From positions 153,305-188,592 of the forward strand of contig NZ_JH650759.1 in assembly GCF_000259195.1 (NCBI RefSeq): a stretch of DNA of 35,288 nt, written 5' to 3'. Below, one piece after another: positions 34,053 to 35,288 of the stretch. Below the pieces are notes generated by a model that did not search any database, was not told where the DNA came from, and worked only from the letters and a program-made list of their open reading frames with translations. A program made the position numbers and the translations under genes. The DNA comes from Pseudomonas donghuensis. GTDB lineage: Bacteria > Pseudomonadota > Gammaproteobacteria > Pseudomonadales > Pseudomonadaceae. The number at the start of each line of letters is the position of its first letter. The stretch's first letter is position 1.

Positions 34053-34576
34053 TCCATTGTCGGGGGCGGGGCATCGGGGCTGAGGATCAATTGCATGAAG
34101 GTCAGGTCCAGCCAGCGACCAAACTTCACCCCGACCTGGGGCATCTGCCCGTTGAGGGTGAAGCCCAGGCGCTGATGCAGGCGAATCGAGGCGGCGTTGC
34201 CGCTTTCGATGGCGGCGACCATTACGTGTTTGTTGCAGGCGCGGGCCCGTTCGATCAGCGCCTGCATCAGCTTGGGCCCCAGGCCGTTGCCGCGCTGGTC
34301 ACTGCGGATGTACACCGAGTGCTCGACGGTATGGCGAAAACCTTCGAACGGCCGCCAGTCGCCAAATGAAGCATAGCCGAGTACCTCGTTGGCAGCGTTC
34401 ACCGCCACCAGGATCGGATAACCCTGGGCCTGGCGAGCATCGAACCAGGCTTGGCGGTTGTCCAGATCGACCGCTTGCTCGTTCCAGATCGCCGTGGTGT
34501 TGAGCACGGCGTCGTTATAGATATCGCGAATGCCCGTCAGGTCGGCAGGCACTGCATCGCGCAACAGGTAAGTCAT
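34049..34576 (-). CDS. PAT/MnaT-type GNAT acetyltransferase (methionine sulfoximine / phosphinothricin class)
   Basis: 175 residues. The family pattern is clear: RDAVPADLTGIRDIYNDAV, VLGYASFGDWRPFEGFRHTV, EHSVYI, the acetyl-CoA loop DQRGNGLGPKLMQALI, and LHQRLGFTLNGQMPQVGVKF. Relatives acetylate methionine sulfone/sulfoximine and phosphinothricin. In P. aeruginosa I recall such a gene within the urease/urea-transport region, in line with urtE here. It starts 38 bp after urtE and overlaps the next GNAT gene. Confidence 0.87.
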   Translation of the reverse strand: MTYLLRDAVPADLTGIRDIYNDAVLNTTAIWNEQAVDLDNRQAWFDARQAQGYPILVAVNAANEVLGYASFGDWRPFEGFRHTVEHSVYIRSDQRGNGLGPKLMQALIERARACNKHVMVAAIESGNAASIRLHQRLGFTLNGQMPQVGVKFGRWLDLTFMQLILSPDAPPPTME

Positions 34577-34614
34577 GGCAGGTTCTCGAACAGGGGCACG
34601 GTGATCGGCTCAGG

Positions 34615-35288
34615 TTAAATGGTTACCAGGCCGCGCACACCCTCGGCTTCCATATTTTCGCCACGCCCGGCCTGGATGATTTCACCGCGTGACATCACCA
34701 GGTACTGGTCGGCAAGCTCCGCGGCAAAGTCGTAGAACTGCTCGACCAGCAGGATCGCCATGTCGCCACGGGCGGCAAGCGTGCTGATGACCGCGCCGAT
34801 CTCCTTGATGACTGAAGGCTGAATGCCTTCGGTGGGCTCGTCGAGGATCAGCAGGCGCGGCTGGCTGGCCAGGGCGCGGCCGATGGCCAGTTGTTGTTGC
34901 TGGCCACCGGAGAGGTCGCCGCCACGGCGCTGTTTCATCTGCAGCAGCACCGGGAACAGCTCGTAGATGAACGCCGGCACGCTGTGGGCCTGGCTGGCGC
35001 CAAAGCGCGACAGGCCCATCAGCAGGTTCTCCTCGACGCTCAGGCGCGGGAAAATCTCGCGGCCCTGGGGCACGTAGGCAATGCCGGCGTGCACCCGCTG
35101 GTGCGGCTTGAGTGTGGTGATCGCCTGGCCTTCCCAGTGCACGCTGCCTTCGCGGGTGGGCAGCAGGCCCATCAGGCAGCGCAGCAGGGTGGTCTTGCCG
35201 ACGCCATTGCGGCCTAACAGGCAGGTGACTTCACCGACCTTGGCCTCGAACGACAAGCCGCGCAGGATGTGGCTGGCGCCGGAGGATT
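34615..35288 (-). CDS. urtE: Urea ABC transporter ATPase UrtE (N-terminus cut by window)
   Basis: 224 residues visible, lacking about the first 10-15. The frame runs through the window edge (SGASHILRGLSFEAK), so the apparent TTG start at 35256 is not real. Walker A GRNGVGKTT, Q-loop AYVPQGREIFPRL, signature LSGGQQQQLAIGRAL and Walker B LLILDEPTEGIQPS are intact. EGIQPSVIKEIG and EQFYDFAAELADQY separate UrtE from LivF. It powers urea uptake; the rest of the urt operon should lie beyond the right edge. Confidence 0.92.
   Translation of the reverse strand, partial: SSGASHILRGLSFEAKVGEVTCLLGRNGVGKTTLLRCLMGLLPTREGSVHWEGQAITTLKPHQRVHAGIAYVPQGREIFPRLSVEENLLMGLSRFGASQAHSVPAFIYELFPVLLQMKQRRGGDLSGGQQQQLAIGRALASQPRLLILDEPTEGIQPSVIKEIGAVISTLAARGDMAILLVEQFYDFAAELADQYLVMSRGEIIQAGRGENMEAEGVRGLVTI

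Overview
The window looks like a piece of a Pseudomonas chromosome of the P. putida / P. fluorescens type. The evidence is high GC, extragenic REP/REPIN hairpins, azurin, a liv (bra) branched-chain amino acid transport operon, pncB-nadE, cbpA-cbpM, osmE and the end of a urea (urt) transporter, in an order familiar from that genus. I see about 32 protein genes. There is no rRNA, tRNA, CRISPR array, transposase or integrase. The two end genes are cut by the window: ygiQ lacks its 5' end and urtE lacks its N-terminal codons.

Layout. 1-1857: radical-SAM protein YgiQ. 1903-4761 (minus): a gtrB-gtrA-gtrS type O-antigen glycosylation cluster with visibly lower GC than its surroundings. 4911-8299: an ATP-grasp/alpha-E fusion translationally coupled to a transglutaminase-like protein, a pair predicted to make or modify peptides and without an established product. 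The low-GC block continues into the first two thirds of the ATP-grasp gene and ends abruptly near its domain junction. 8390-9778: LOG-family nucleotide hydrolase, a possible tiny ORF, and azurin. 9874-11907 (minus): pncB-nadE, two steps of NAD salvage. 12305-17461: the liv operon (binding protein, two permeases, two ATPases) behind a strong sigma-54 promoter match. Hairpins between livK and livH could set the ratio of binding protein to membrane parts. 17507-18139: a gene-free stretch with a cluster of DnaA-box-like 9-mers.

18140-25879 holds a YdfG-like dehydrogenase, an AGE-family sugar epimerase/isomerase, a DesT/FabR-like TetR repressor, a secreted protein built from six copies of an AEGG(S/A)DR repeat, an AsmA-family protein, a ferritin-like protein, an OsmE-like lipoprotein and a family I.1-type lipase without an export signal. 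25860-27658 is a divergent DMT exporter / AraC regulator pair with two direct repeats 21 bp apart between them. 27721-30659 holds a two-repeat PsiF protein, an unknown membrane protein, an unknown lipoprotein and an AI-2E/PerM-family membrane protein. 30717-33410 is a chaperone group: YegD-type Hsp70, diverging from cbpA-cbpM, which has a heat-shock-like promoter. 33522-35288 (minus) is urtE followed by two GNAT acetyltransferases.

Most of the window is core genome. The parts that invite study are the compositional island with its apparently chimeric ATP-grasp gene, the amidoligase-like pair itself, the DnaA-box cluster, the AEGGSDR repeat protein, and the REP elements paired with small hairpins. 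All functional calls are made by reading the sequence and recalling families; no search was run.
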